From Deltaproteobacteria bacterium (GTDB taxonomy: Bacteria > Myxococcota_A > UBA9160 > UBA4427): a DNA stretch of 40,593 bases. The translations under genes and the position numbers were made by a program. This document shows positions 32,564 through 40,593 of the stretch, one piece after another. The stretch is taken from positions 1 to 40,593 of the forward strand of contig NZHD01000016.1 of the NCBI GenBank assembly GCA_002691205.1, given 5' to 3'. The notes beneath the pieces were generated by a model. It saw only the letters and a list, made by a program, of their open reading frames with translations, was not told the DNA's origin and made no database searches. Positions within the stretch are counted from its first letter, which is position 1; each line of letters begins with the position of its first letter.

Positions 32564-35356
32564 ATGAATGAGGCTGAAAAGTCCCTCTATCGGGAATACA
32601 GGCATCACATCGAAACCGATGAGCTCCCCTCAGCACTTCGGGGTGCCATTCTGATTTTCGTGATTTTGCAGACCTTCGTCTTCATTCCGGCAGACTGGGT
32701 TTTGCATGCCGATCAGTTCGGTTCTTTTCTAGCAGGCCGCATGCTGATGAATGCTCTGTTGTTCATCATCTATTTCGCCACCGCATTACGTTGGCCCGTA
32801 TTCTCATCCTTCTTAGTTTGCGGCCTGGGTTCGATCCTATTCTTGGCCATGGTCGAAGCGACTGGTGGAGTCGCGAGTGGCTATTACGCAGGAATGATTC
32901 TTCTGGTGATCGGGATGGGGGTTCTGACTCCGCAGGCCGCAAAGCATTCGGCTTTGATCTCCGGGATGATCTTTGCTTCATACCTCTTTCTGCCTCTTTA
33001 CAGTAGTCACGCATATGAGGCGCGACTCTTTATTCAGAACCTTTTCTTTTTAGCGGCCGCTTGTGCTGAAGGTTATTGGGCCAGTTTCCATATGGAACGG
33101 ATGCGCTTCAGAGACTATAAGCAGAAGCGTGAACTAGAAGATGCACGAGATGCTTTAGCCGAGTTGGATCAAGCAAAATCGAGATTTAGTTCAAATGTGC
33201 ATCATGAGTTGCGGACGCCTTTAACTCTTATTCTGGCTCCCCTTGATGCAATGCGATCTGGAGACTTTGGAAGCCTGCCCGATTCGGTGAAAGATGTTCT
33301 GTCCACCATGCACTCAAATGGACAGCGTCTCTATAAAATGATCAACAACTTGCTGGACCTGACAAAGGTTGAGAGCCACCAGTTCAAAGTTGTACGACGG
33401 CCGACTCAGATAGCTGATATCGTGACTGATTTGGTTGAAGGTTCACGTCCCATGGCTGAGGTGAAGGGCGTGAGACTTTCCATGCAGGGCTTTGAGGATA
33501 TTCCTGAGCTGAATATTGATCCAGAGGCGGTTGATAAAGTTCTCGTAAATCTGATTGGGAATGCACTGAAGTTCACATCAGATGGTGATCAAATTGTTGT
33601 TTCAGCCTTGGCCGAGAAGGATGGAATTGCGCTCTCCGTCAAGGATTCGGGCGCAGGGATTCCTTCCGAAAAAGTAGAAGCAATTTTCGATCGATTCGCA
33701 CAGGTGGACGGGTCAGCGACGCGTAAGTACGAGGGCACCGGCATAGGTTTGGCGCTTGCTCGTGAAATGGTTGATCTCCATGAGGGTAAGATTCATGCTT
33801 TCAGTGAAGGCTTGGGTCATGGATCTGAGTTTTCCGTCTTCTTGCCGTGGGGCGAGGCAGACGAGTGCCCTGACGAAGCCGTCATTGCGGATGAGGGGGG
33901 GCAGTTGCGTTCAGCGGGAGAGGGCGTGGAAGCCCTCCGATCGGAGCTTCACCTCGCGAACGAGGATGCCGCGCCGGATCGTTTAGGCGAGATGGGACGC
34001 CATGTCGATCGCTGGGAAAAACATCATCGGCCTATTGTGGCCCCTGAATTTCATGACGAAGAGGACAGGCCTGAAATCCTGATCGCTGAAGACAATCCGG
34101 ATATGCGCGCTTTGTTGGCGAAGTTGCTCGGCCAAGAGTTCAATGTGAGCGTGGCCCGAAACGGCCGAGAGGCCTTGGAGCGCATCAGGCAAAGTCCTCC
34201 CGATTTACTGCTCTCTGACATCATGATGCCTGAGATGTCAGGAATTGATCTATGCCGAGCGATCAAAGAGAACGTGGAAACGGCTTCGATTCCCGTTGTT
34301 TTAGTGACTTCCAAGGCAGAGCGTGAAATGAAAATTGAGGGGCTTGAACTAGGTGCTGATGACTATGTCACAAAGCCTTTTCACCCTCGAGAGTTGAAGG
34401 CACGAGTTCGTTCTCTTGTCAGATCGGTGTCTCTGCAGAAGCAACTTCAGTCTCAAAATCAAGCTCTCGAGAAGGCTCTCCAAGAAATCAAGCATGCCGA
34501 AGTGCAATTGGTGCAGTCGGAGCGATTGGCTGCGGTGGGTGAACTGGCGGCGGGGATTGCACACGAAGTGAATAACCCCGTAAACTTTGCGCTAAACGCC
34601 GTCCGGACTATGGAGTCCACGGTCATTGAGCTGCGAGATCTGGCTCAAGAAGTGAGTCAGCTAGATTCCTCAGACGTCGCTTCTCTTACACGTCGATTGA
34701 AATCCTTTCAGAAGAAACAGGGCGGTGAGACGGCTAATGAGTTAGCGGAGGCCCTTTGTGAACTTTCGTCCATCGTGAGTAACGGACTCACAAGGACATC
34801 GTCGCTCGTAGGTGACTTGCGCGACTTTGCTCGACCTGGAAAAGAGAGTCAGATGAGTCAGGGGGTGGATGTTGAGTCAGGTATTCGATCGACGATGACT
34901 CTTGTTTCCCATGCCCTCCAAGATGCGAATGCCGAGATCGAGGTTCAAGTTGAACCGAGATTGCCCAAGATATTTGCTGATGCGGGAGCTCTCAATCAAG
35001 TGTTCTTGAATCTCATTAAAAATTCTTCAGAGTCGATTGGTTTATCAGGTGGTCGAGTCGTGGTGACAGCCGAGTTCTTAGAGGAAACTCAAGAGGTGGT
35101 CGTTGAAGTCGTGGATGACGGGCCTGGTATTGATCCCGAGATCCTCCATTCACTCTTTGACCCCTTCTTTACGACCAAGGATGCCTCTGGAGGTACAGGG
35201 CTGGGCTTATCCATGAGTCAGGGAATTGTACATGCGCACGGGGGGCGCCTCGAGGTCGAAAGTGAGCCGAATGTAAGAACCGTGTTCCGTGTGATTCTTC
35301 CTGTCGCTGGACCCAGCCACTCAGAGGAGGAGTGTCTAGCGAGAGAGTCTGCCTAG
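32564..35356 (+). CDS. Membrane hybrid histidine kinase: kinase-receiver-kinase
   Basis: 930 residues. About six membrane helices (25-175) form a sensor without an obvious extracytoplasmic domain, then a coiled coil (KRELEDARDALAELDQAK). The first kinase has phosphoacceptor His214 (NVHHELRTPLT), N-box VLVNLIGNALKF, and G-boxes VKDSGAGIP and YEGTGIGLAL. A receiver follows with Asp552 (LLLSDIMMPEMSG), VLVTSKA and DDYVTKPF. Next come a coiled coil and a second kinase with His667 (IAHEVNNPVNF), N-box VFLNLIKNSSESI, and G-boxes VVDDGPGID and GGTGLGLSM. Both kinases keep their acceptor His and ATP-lid motifs. An internal phosphorelay is likely. It is followed by the ParB-like gene after 37 bases and lies 124 bases after the PilZ protein gene. 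Confidence 0.94.
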   Translation: MNEAEKSLYREYRHHIETDELPSALRGAILIFVILQTFVFIPADWVLHADQFGSFLAGRMLMNALLFIIYFATALRWPVFSSFLVCGLGSILFLAMVEATGGVASGYYAGMILLVIGMGVLTPQAAKHSALISGMIFASYLFLPLYSSHAYEARLFIQNLFFLAAACAEGYWASFHMERMRFRDYKQKRELEDARDALAELDQAKSRFSSNVHHELRTPLTLILAPLDAMRSGDFGSLPDSVKDVLSTMHSNGQRLYKMINNLLDLTKVESHQFKVVRRPTQIADIVTDLVEGSRPMAEVKGVRLSMQGFEDIPELNIDPEAVDKVLVNLIGNALKFTSDGDQIVVSALAEKDGIALSVKDSGAGIPSEKVEAIFDRFAQVDGSATRKYEGTGIGLALAREMVDLHEGKIHAFSEGLGHGSEFSVFLPWGEADECPDEAVIADEGGQLRSAGEGVEALRSELHLANEDAAPDRLGEMGRHVDRWEKHHRPIVAPEFHDEEDRPEILIAEDNPDMRALLAKLLGQEFNVSVARNGREALERIRQSPPDLLLSDIMMPEMSGIDLCRAIKENVETASIPVVLVTSKAEREMKIEGLELGADDYVTKPFHPRELKARVRSLVRSVSLQKQLQSQNQALEKALQEIKHAEVQLVQSERLAAVGELAAGIAHEVNNPVNFALNAVRTMESTVIELRDLAQEVSQLDSSDVASLTRRLKSFQKKQGGETANELAEALCELSSIVSNGLTRTSSLVGDLRDFARPGKESQMSQGVDVESGIRSTMTLVSHALQDANAEIEVQVEPRLPKIFADAGALNQVFLNLIKNSSESIGLSGGRVVVTAEFLEETQEVVVEVVDDGPGIDPEILHSLFDPFFTTKDASGGTGLGLSMSQGIVHAHGGRLEVESEPNVRTVFRVILPVAGPSHSEEECLARESA

Positions 35357-35393
35357 GAATAGGGGATCGAGCGAAGCTCGGATTAGAGCTAGC

Positions 35394-36440
35394 ATGAAGC
35401 CCGTGACAGCAAAGAAACGGGCAAAGAAGAAGGCGGCAAAGAAAAAAACGACGCGAAAGACGACAGCGCGCCAGAAGGCGGGCGTGCGCAAGCGTCTAAA
35501 AGTCAACCCAGAGTCTCGTGGGTTGGCTGTCCAAGACGTCGCTCTTGAGCTTGATTCGCCCGAGGTCTCCGGGCTCGCCGATGAAGTGCGTTCTGCCGGG
35601 GGCGCTCCTCTCGGAGCCTACAGAGAGCCTTTATCCGGTCGCCCCATGTTACTCGCCTCCCTTCCCGTTAAGTCTGTTCAACCGACTCCCTTTCAGCGAG
35701 ATCTTTCACCTACGCATACGAAGAGACTCGCTCAGAAGATCGAAGAGAGCGGTTCTTTTTTAGATCCGATCATCGTTGTTCGTGGTCTCGACGGTCAACT
35801 CTGGACCCCGAACGGACGACATCGATTGGCCGCTGCCAAGGTGCTCGGGCTCCGACAAATTACCGGCTTAGTTTCTCCCGATGAAGATCTTGCCTTTCGT
35901 ATTCTGGCCCTAAACACAGAGAAGGCGCACAACTTAAAGGATCGTAGCCTCGAGGTGATTCGCATGGCTCAAGAATTGGCCCAGCGTAGGAAGCGAGCGC
36001 GAGAATCAGAATTTGCCGTTGAGTTTGATGCCCCCGAGTTGTTGACTCTAGGAATGGCGTATCAGGAGAATGGTCGCTTCGCCGGTGGGGCATATAGTCC
36101 ATTTCTAAAAAAATTAGACCGCTTCAGTGAACGCACATTGAAAGTGAGCTTACGAGAGCGTGAAGGGCTTGCGGCTCGACTGCTTTCAATTGATGTTGAA
36201 GTTAAAAGAATTATTGCAGAACTCGGGGAGCGTGGGTTCAAAAGTCCGTACCTGCGCAATTATGTGGTGGCTCGTATTAATCCAGTTAGGTTTCATCGAT
36301 TCAAAAAAGGGGAGACAGCCCCTCCAATGACTCTTCCCGCGGCACTGACGCGCATGTCTGCGTCAGCCAGAAAGTTTGATGCGGCCTCGGTTCGCGAGGG
36401 CGATGTCGCTCTTGTGGCGGCTGCCTCTGGCGGAAGTTAA
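35394..36440 (+). CDS. ParB-like nuclease-fold protein with Lys-rich N-terminus
   Basis: 348 residues. Residues 1-30 are almost entirely Lys, Ala, Thr and Arg (KKRAKKKAAKKKTTRKTTAR), a histone-H1-like DNA- or RNA-binding tail. A ParB/Srx-type N-terminal domain follows: LLASLPVKSVQPTPFQRDL, RLAQKIEESGSFLDPIIVV and TPNGRHRLAAAKVLG (NGRHR at 140-144, the equivalent of the ParB CTP/phosphate-binding GxxRxxA box). A conserved FRILALNTEKAHNLKDRSLE block follows, with no obvious canonical ParB HTH. Similar proteins labelled ParB are common in deltaproteobacterial lineages; none here sits beside parA, so classical segregation is doubtful. Placed between the hybrid kinase and SixA-like genes. Confidence 0.8.
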   Translation: MKPVTAKKRAKKKAAKKKTTRKTTARQKAGVRKRLKVNPESRGLAVQDVALELDSPEVSGLADEVRSAGGAPLGAYREPLSGRPMLLASLPVKSVQPTPFQRDLSPTHTKRLAQKIEESGSFLDPIIVVRGLDGQLWTPNGRHRLAAAKVLGLRQITGLVSPDEDLAFRILALNTEKAHNLKDRSLEVIRMAQELAQRRKRARESEFAVEFDAPELLTLGMAYQENGRFAGGAYSPFLKKLDRFSERTLKVSLREREGLAARLLSIDVEVKRIIAELGERGFKSPYLRNYVVARINPVRFHRFKKGETAPPMTLPAALTRMSASARKFDAASVREGDVALVAAASGGS

Positions 36441-36464
36441 CCGTGACATACAGGACTTTTACTA

Positions 36465-36980
36465 TTGGCTGATCGATTGCTCACACTTATACGCCATGCG
36501 AGCACCGAAGTCCTTGGAAGAGGTATTCCCAGTGACCACTCGCGAAATTTGACTCTTCAGGGAAAGCAAGATGTTAAAGCCATGGCTTCGCATCTCGTGG
36601 ACTCAAGTGTCCGGCCCGATCTGATTTTATCGAGTGACGCGAATCGGGCCGTTCAAACCCAGAGGCTTCTGACTCAGGAGATGGAGCTAGACCCGTCCAA
36701 CTCTTCCGTTCGGAGTGAGCTTTATTTGGCTGAACCTTCTGTTCTTGTTCATTTGATTCAAGGTTGCGACTCGACGATCCAACATCTCGCTGTGATCGCC
36801 CATAATCCAGGCCTCGCTGAGTTGTGGGAGTGGCTTACTGGGATACGTATCGCGGGGTTGCCTACGTGTGGAGTTGTTCTTTTAGACGCAGGTGTAGAAA
36901 ACTGGGACGAGATCGGAGCAGGCAAAGCTAAATTGATCCGGTTTGTTCATCCGGGATCCCTTGAGGCCAGCGCTCAGTAG
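36465..36980 (+). CDS. SixA-like histidine phosphatase
   Basis: 171-residue branch-1 histidine phosphatase: LTLIRHASTE (nucleophile His11; the usual RHG is RHA), the LTLQGKQDVKAMASHL block, LILSSDANRAVQTQRLL and second catalytic His113 in VIAHNPGLAEL. SixA proteins dephosphorylate phosphohistidine, for example in HPt domains of hybrid kinases. It sits downstream of a hybrid kinase, separated only by the ParB-like gene, so a role in resetting the relay is plausible (inference). TTG start with AGGA about 9 bases upstream; 24 bases after the ParB-like stop. Confidence 0.9.
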   Translation: MADRLLTLIRHASTEVLGRGIPSDHSRNLTLQGKQDVKAMASHLVDSSVRPDLILSSDANRAVQTQRLLTQEMELDPSNSSVRSELYLAEPSVLVHLIQGCDSTIQHLAVIAHNPGLAELWEWLTGIRIAGLPTCGVVLLDAGVENWDEIGAGKAKLIRFVHPGSLEASAQ

Positions 36981-37058
36981 ATTTTTAGTTCACACTCTGG
37001 CTGTGCGTGCGAGTGAGAAAATGTAAATTGGGAACCATTATCAAATCGAGAGGTGAGT

Positions 37059-37655
37059 ATGGAAGCTGAGTTGGAGTTTTTTTTCGATTACGGAAGCCCC
37101 TACAGCTACTTAGCCAACACTCAATTGTTGGGTCTAAGCCAGCGGACGAACTGTGTCGTGAAGTATCGCCCCATGCTTTTGGGCGGGGTTTTTAAGGCGA
37201 CTGGGAATCGCTCTCCGGCGGCTGAACCCGTTGAATCCAAGCGCCTCTACCAGGGGGTGGAAATGCAGCGTTGGGTTTCTCATTACGATGTACCATTTTT
37301 TTATAATCCTTTTTTCCCGATTAACACTCTTCGTGTGATGCGGATGGCTCATGCGGCGACTCAGATGAACGTTTTTGACAAATTCCATGCCACGGTCTTT
37401 TCGGCTATGTGGGAGCGTGGGAAAAACTTAGGTGATATCGAAATTTTAATTGCGGAACTGATTCATGCGGGTTTGGACGGGGATAGTTTGGCGAAGATGT
37501 CCGAGGAGGCATCAGTGAAGCAGTCGCTTCTCGCGACGAGTGAGGAAGCGGTGAGGAGAGGCGCCTTCGGGGCACCCACTTTTTTCTGTGGGGGCGAGAT
37601 GTATTTTGGAAATGATCGGCTTCAGTTTGTCGAAAAGGCACTGCGCGAAGAGTAA
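37059..37655 (+). CDS. 2-hydroxychromene-2-carboxylate isomerase / DsbA-like oxidoreductase
   Basis: 198-residue kappa-GST/DsbA-fold protein: FFFDYGSPYSYLANTQL (a Ser where thioredoxins have the active Cys), VKYRPMLLGGVFKATGN, NPFFPINTLRVMRMAH and the cis-Pro segment AFGAPTFFCGGEMYFGNDRL. In HCCA isomerases these bind glutathione and isomerise hydroxychromene carboxylate in naphthalene breakdown; many genomic homologues have unknown substrates. I prefer ATG 37059 (GAGAGG 6 bases upstream) to GTG 37053. No naphthalene genes are nearby, so a general detoxification or disulfide role is possible. Confidence 0.9.
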   Translation: MEAELEFFFDYGSPYSYLANTQLLGLSQRTNCVVKYRPMLLGGVFKATGNRSPAAEPVESKRLYQGVEMQRWVSHYDVPFFYNPFFPINTLRVMRMAHAATQMNVFDKFHATVFSAMWERGKNLGDIEILIAELIHAGLDGDSLAKMSEEASVKQSLLATSEEAVRRGAFGAPTFFCGGEMYFGNDRLQFVEKALREE

Positions 37656-37786
37656 TTCTTTTTTATGCAGTGGGATTTGTCTCAAGATAAGAGTCGTTTT
37701 GGGTATGATCATCACTCTGCCAACTAAATAAAATTGAAGACAGGGAGTCTTGATGGGGCACCCTTTTCCGTGAGGAGCGCATCGTA

Positions 37787-38947
37787 TTGAGTGATTCGCG
37801 CGAGTTTGTTTTTGACGTAGAGATTTTGATGGAGGAGGCCCGAGCTGAGACGGGTTTGAATCAGTTTGGAGATGATCGCTTTCGCAGAGGACTTGAGGTT
37901 CTTTGTGAAACGCTGGATACGACGGCGGGGTTAAGTGAATCTGGTCGAAAGAAAAATTGGAAACGTTTGGTCCGGTTGCTTTCGACGCGCCTTAGAGTGG
38001 AAGCCGCGTTTTTGCGTCACCCCGAAATTCATGAACGAGAGATTAATAAACCTGTTTTTCTGACGGGTCTTCCCCGGAGCGGGACATCCGCCACCTTTAA
38101 CCTTCTCGGGAAAGATCCAGCAGCGCGTCCGTTATTGCTTTGGGAAGGAACATTTCCTGACCCCCTTGAAGGTCTTCCGGTCGGGGCTGCTGATCCACGC
38201 CACGAAGCCATGCGTGCGACTTTTGCACAAATGCGAGAGCAAAAATCAGACTTCGCCAAAATTCATTTCGCCGATGCGGATACACCTGAAGAATGCGTGA
38301 TTCCCATGGCGATCACATTTGAGAATGTTCACCAGGGCTTTGAGGTATTGCTTGAGCCTTATGGGGCGTATTTTTATGGCCTTGATATGCGAGCTCAGTA
38401 CGCCGACTACCGTGAGATCCTGAAGATGCTTGACTTTCAGCGGCCTGGCGAACGCTGGCTCCTTAAATCGCCAGCACACCTGCTTGGGCTTGATTCTCTT
38501 CTCTCGGTTTTCCCGGACTCGTGTATTGTTCTGAATCATCGTGATCCAATTGAGGCCGTTGCTTCTTATTGCAGCATGATGGAGACCTACTCGCTGTCAC
38601 AGGGCTGTTCGCGCCAGCCCCAATTAGGTCAGGCTGTTCTCAACTTTTGCGCGACCGCGCTTGAGCGGGGATTGGCTGTGAGAGACAGTGAGGGAGCAGG
38701 GCGTTTTTTCGACGTGCGGTTTGATGATTTTGTGGAAGCCCCGATGGAAACAGTGCTCCAGATCTATGACTATTTTAACCTTCCGATGACAACCGAGGCC
38801 GAAAATGTCATGTCCGATTACATCCGTGACCATCCTCGGGGCCAGCACGGGAGTCACGAGTATGATCTTGAGTCCTATGGGCTGACTGTCGATGAGGTTC
38901 GCAGTCGATTGGGATGGTACATCGATCGTTTTGAGCTTGATGCATAA
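37787..38947 (+). CDS. Sulfotransferase-family protein
   Basis: 386 residues of the PAPS-dependent sulfotransferase family. The 5'-phosphosulfate loop is FLTGLPRSGTSATFNLL, near residue 90, and the 3'-phosphate region is CIVLNHRDPIEAVASYCSM. Also seen are ERWLLKSPAHLLGLDSLL and a late DYIRDHPRGQHGSHEYDLE block typical of bacterial Sulfotransfer_3-type proteins. It may sulfate a lipid or small molecule; the acceptor is unknown. TTG start with GAGGAG upstream. It follows the isomerase by 131 bases and is convergent with the Spy-like gene. Confidence 0.92.
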   Translation: MSDSREFVFDVEILMEEARAETGLNQFGDDRFRRGLEVLCETLDTTAGLSESGRKKNWKRLVRLLSTRLRVEAAFLRHPEIHEREINKPVFLTGLPRSGTSATFNLLGKDPAARPLLLWEGTFPDPLEGLPVGAADPRHEAMRATFAQMREQKSDFAKIHFADADTPEECVIPMAITFENVHQGFEVLLEPYGAYFYGLDMRAQYADYREILKMLDFQRPGERWLLKSPAHLLGLDSLLSVFPDSCIVLNHRDPIEAVASYCSMMETYSLSQGCSRQPQLGQAVLNFCATALERGLAVRDSEGAGRFFDVRFDDFVEAPMETVLQIYDYFNLPMTTEAENVMSDYIRDHPRGQHGSHEYDLESYGLTVDEVRSRLGWYIDRFELDA

Positions 38948-39017
38948 ATCGGATAGATCTCATTCCACGATACAACGAACAGCTTGGTATCCAGTCTCAT
39001 TAGTCAGTGCTCTTCTC

Positions 39018-39677
39018 TCATAGGGTCGGGGCAGAAATGTCCTCTTGAAAATTTAGATGGTTAGGCCGTTTGAGCTTCTTGAGTGCTCTTTGGCATGACT
39101 CTGATGCGTCACTCTCGTATTTTCTTAAGCATGTGATCTGCTCTTCGTGGGTGCCTTGGTTGGCACAAGCGGTTTCAAGCATCTCTTGGCATGAGTTTTC
39201 TATTCGTCGTATTTTTCTTCTCTTTTTTTTACCTCGGTGATCTTTGTGCAATTCTTCTAAACTTATTCTTTGTTCGGGTGTGAGGAGCTTTCTAATTCCG
39301 AGCATGGTCATCAGGCGGTGCTTGTCGGCTTCGATTTCAAGAGCCCCGATAGTCTCAACTTGCTGCATTACTTTTTCCGAGTTAGGCGACGCTTGATCTA
39401 GAAGTGTGCGCATTTTTTTTTGTGCATGACGAATTTTCATATTCGTTTCTTTTGCGCGCACCTCGGACGATTTAGAGATTGCTTCAATCTGATCGCGGGT
39501 GTCGCGGTCGACTCCGATTTCTTGAAGAAGCTGCTCCGAATACGCGCTGGAGCTTCTGTGTCCCGGTCCATGGGGACGTTTGGACCATGCAGTGGATGCC
39601 AGGGTAAGGCTCATCGTAAATGCGCATAGGGTAAGAATTGTTAAATTGGTTTTTCGGATCCCGATTTTGTCAATCAT
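39018..39677 (-). CDS. Spy/CpxP-like periplasmic protein (LTXXQ motif)
   Basis: 219 residues. Signal peptide (MIDKIGIRKTNLTILTLC onward; probable cleavage after AWS, residue 32), then a long helical region and one LTPEQ motif (132-136) typical of Spy, CpxP and CnrX-like sensors. A basic stretch (KKKRRKIRRIE) leads to a C-terminal part with four Cys (163, 171, 183, 195), absent from E. coli Spy, which could make disulfides or bind metal. The ATG at 39677 has GAGG upstream; a longer reading to 39764 is rejected. It lies downstream of the anti-sigma gene with a terminator-like hairpin between. Confidence 0.82.
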   Translation of the reverse strand: MIDKIGIRKTNLTILTLCAFTMSLTLASTAWSKRPHGPGHRSSSAYSEQLLQEIGVDRDTRDQIEAISKSSEVRAKETNMKIRHAQKKMRTLLDQASPNSEKVMQQVETIGALEIEADKHRLMTMLGIRKLLTPEQRISLEELHKDHRGKKKRRKIRRIENSCQEMLETACANQGTHEEQITCLRKYESDASESCQRALKKLKRPNHLNFQEDISAPTL

Positions 39678-39729
39678 GACTACCTCATTGTGTTCAATTT
39701 TGAATAAGCTTAAGCGTTGTGAATGCGCG

Positions 39730-39758
39730 AAAAAAAATATTGTGCGCGTACAATATTT
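39730..39758 (-). terminator. Stem-loop with U-tract between anti-sigma and Spy-like genes
   Basis: On the minus strand AAATATTGT (39758-39750), 6-base loop, ACAATATTT (39743-39735), continuing into a T run (39737-39730). The perfect 9-bp stem is AT-rich but followed by eight T. It lies 38 bases past the anti-sigma stop and 53 bases before the Spy-like ATG; it may be a terminator or attenuator. Confidence 0.65.
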
Positions 39759-39796
39759 AGACAACTGGAAGTCTTATGTGGGTTACGCGCGTTCGT

Positions 39797-40198
39797 CTAA
39801 TAGGTCCAGCTTTCGAGGGCAGCGTATTGACGAGGCAGAGCGAGGCGAACTGTGTTTGACTCTGCGAATACTTCAAACTCACGAGGTGCAAAGAGTTCAT
39901 ATTCCCAGCCGCCTTCCATACCTATGAACAAGTCATCCGCAAACATCTGTTCATTTTGAGTTGGAAGCTGTGTTGGGTTAAGGAGGGAAAAGATTGTCAG
40001 AAATATGCCTCCAGCGATGGATATGCCTGCGGTTATCCATCGAAAAGGTATAGGTGTTGGCTCGCTCGCGATATTTTTAATGGATCGTTCTAGGTGATTC
40101 GATAACTTGGGTGATTCTAATTGTGTGTTTATCAAGGCGATTAGGGCGCCATCGCTCACAGGGGGCGACTGATGGGCGAGATTCTCTTCAGGCTTCAT
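39797..40198 (-). CDS. Putative single-pass membrane anti-sigma factor
   Basis: 133 residues: a hydrophilic N-terminal domain of about 50 residues, one membrane helix (about 53-74, WITAGISIAGGIFLTIFSLL), then about 60 extracytoplasmic residues. No zinc-finger HxxxCxxC motif is visible, so it is not a ZAS-type protein. The size, topology and position just after an ECF sigma gene, which it overlaps by 11 bases, support an anti-sigma role, but no family motif is recognised. The ATG at 40198 has GGAGA 5 bases upstream; an ATG at 40225 is an alternative. Probably cotranscribed and coupled. Confidence 0.65.
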   Translation of the reverse strand: MKPEENLAHQSPPVSDGALIALINTQLESPKLSNHLERSIKNIASEPTPIPFRWITAGISIAGGIFLTIFSLLNPTQLPTQNEQMFADDLFIGMEGGWEYELFAPREFEVFAESNTVRLALPRQYAALESWTY

Positions 40199-40593
40199 GG
40201 TTGTCTCCGTACTTTCGATGGTCATCGGGTGAGGAGTTCGCTTTGATATGCTTCAGGTCACTTCTTAAGTGAGTGAGCGCGCGATGTAGGTGACTCTTAA
40301 TGCTCCCAGGCCTCAATTTAAGAATCTCGGCAGATTCTGTAATCGTAAAGCCTTCCAGATAGACCAAAACGAAAGTCTCTCTCTGCCGATGAGTGAGACG
40401 GTTAAGCGCTTCGAGGATCATTGAGCGTATGAATGGATCTCCTTCCGGCATGGGGTTAGGATCAGTGCACTCCGCTTCACCGGGGTCCTTCCAGAAGGTT
40501 CTTAGGGATTTCCATCGTCTGTAATTGTGTGCACGCCGAACTAAAATCCTAAAGAACCAGGTATCGAGTGATGAATCTTCCCGAAAATCAGGA
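40188..40593 (-). CDS. ECF-type sigma factor, 5' end outside the window
   Basis: The open frame continues through the window edge; 134 residues are visible. The end of region 2 is seen in DTWFFRILVRRAHNYRRW. A linker (FWKDPGEAECTDPNP) leads to region 4, with LNRLTHRQRETFVLVYLEG and the HTH segment TESAEILKLRPGSIKSHLHR. The MPEGD Met is internal, not the start, because upstream sequence reads as sigma region 2 in frame. It is followed with an 11-base overlap by the anti-sigma candidate and then by a Spy-like protein, an arrangement like CnrH-CnrY-CnrX. Subfamily not assigned. Confidence 0.92.
   Translation of the reverse strand, partial: PDFREDSSLDTWFFRILVRRAHNYRRWKSLRTFWKDPGEAECTDPNPMPEGDPFIRSMILEALNRLTHRQRETFVLVYLEGFTITESAEILKLRPGSIKSHLHRALTHLRSDLKHIKANSSPDDHRKYGDNHEA

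Noticed and set aside
1..40593. tRNA, rRNA, CRISPR or transposable elements
   Set aside because: No cloverleaf with CCA-type end, repeat-spacer array, transposase or integrase gene was recognised by reading; a dedicated scan was not possible.

Overview
The window reads as chromosomal DNA of a Gram-negative bacterium. It has lpxD (lipid A), a Spy/CpxP-like periplasmic protein, secreted and RND-type envelope proteins and moderate GC content. The heme block (a CcsA/HemX-like protein, hemA, hemC, a fused cobA-hemD, hemB), Asp-rich Cys-bounded repeats on a secreted protease, a ParB-like protein with a Lys-rich tail, and lipid/F420-type enzymes (WS/DGAT, LLM oxidoreductase, AarF kinase, sulfotransferase) all resemble the former Deltaproteobacteria and relatives (Myxococcota, Desulfobacterota, Binatota). 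That placement is inference from gene content; no rRNA gene is present. TTG and GTG starts are frequent. I see no tRNA, rRNA, insertion sequence, integrase or CRISPR array.

Layout. 1-2300: a thioredoxin with a replaced C-terminus at the edge, divergent from a bicistron of a deoxyhypusine-synthase-like protein and a macrodomain protein. 2375-8266: a compact heme/siroheme operon ending in a 58-residue protein. 8298-12561 (minus): AarF/UbiB-like kinase, LLM oxidoreductase and wax ester synthase/DGAT. 12816-18736 (plus): universal stress protein, lpxD, an unusual rnhB, truD (with an intrinsic terminator), cysK, a gamma-carbonic-anhydrase-like protein and an acyl carrier protein. 18762-23607: a small membrane protein, polA without proofreading residues, an SDR and a NYN-LOTUS protein.

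23629-29796: a secreted trypsin-like protease, a TetR regulator with a palindrome over its -10 box, and a minus-strand set of RND exporter, NAD-dependent epimerase and SDR. 29962-36980: the most unusual block. It holds a three-domain protein (PilZ + alpha/beta hydrolase + methyltransferase), a membrane kinase-receiver-kinase hybrid, a ParB-like protein and a SixA-like phosphatase, all on the plus strand with short gaps. It could be a c-di-GMP- and phosphorelay-linked pathway. 37059-38947: a DsbA-like isomerase and a sulfotransferase. 39018-40593 (minus): an envelope-stress module of ECF sigma factor (running off the window), single-pass putative anti-sigma factor and Spy-like periplasmic protein, with an intrinsic-terminator-like hairpin before the last gene.
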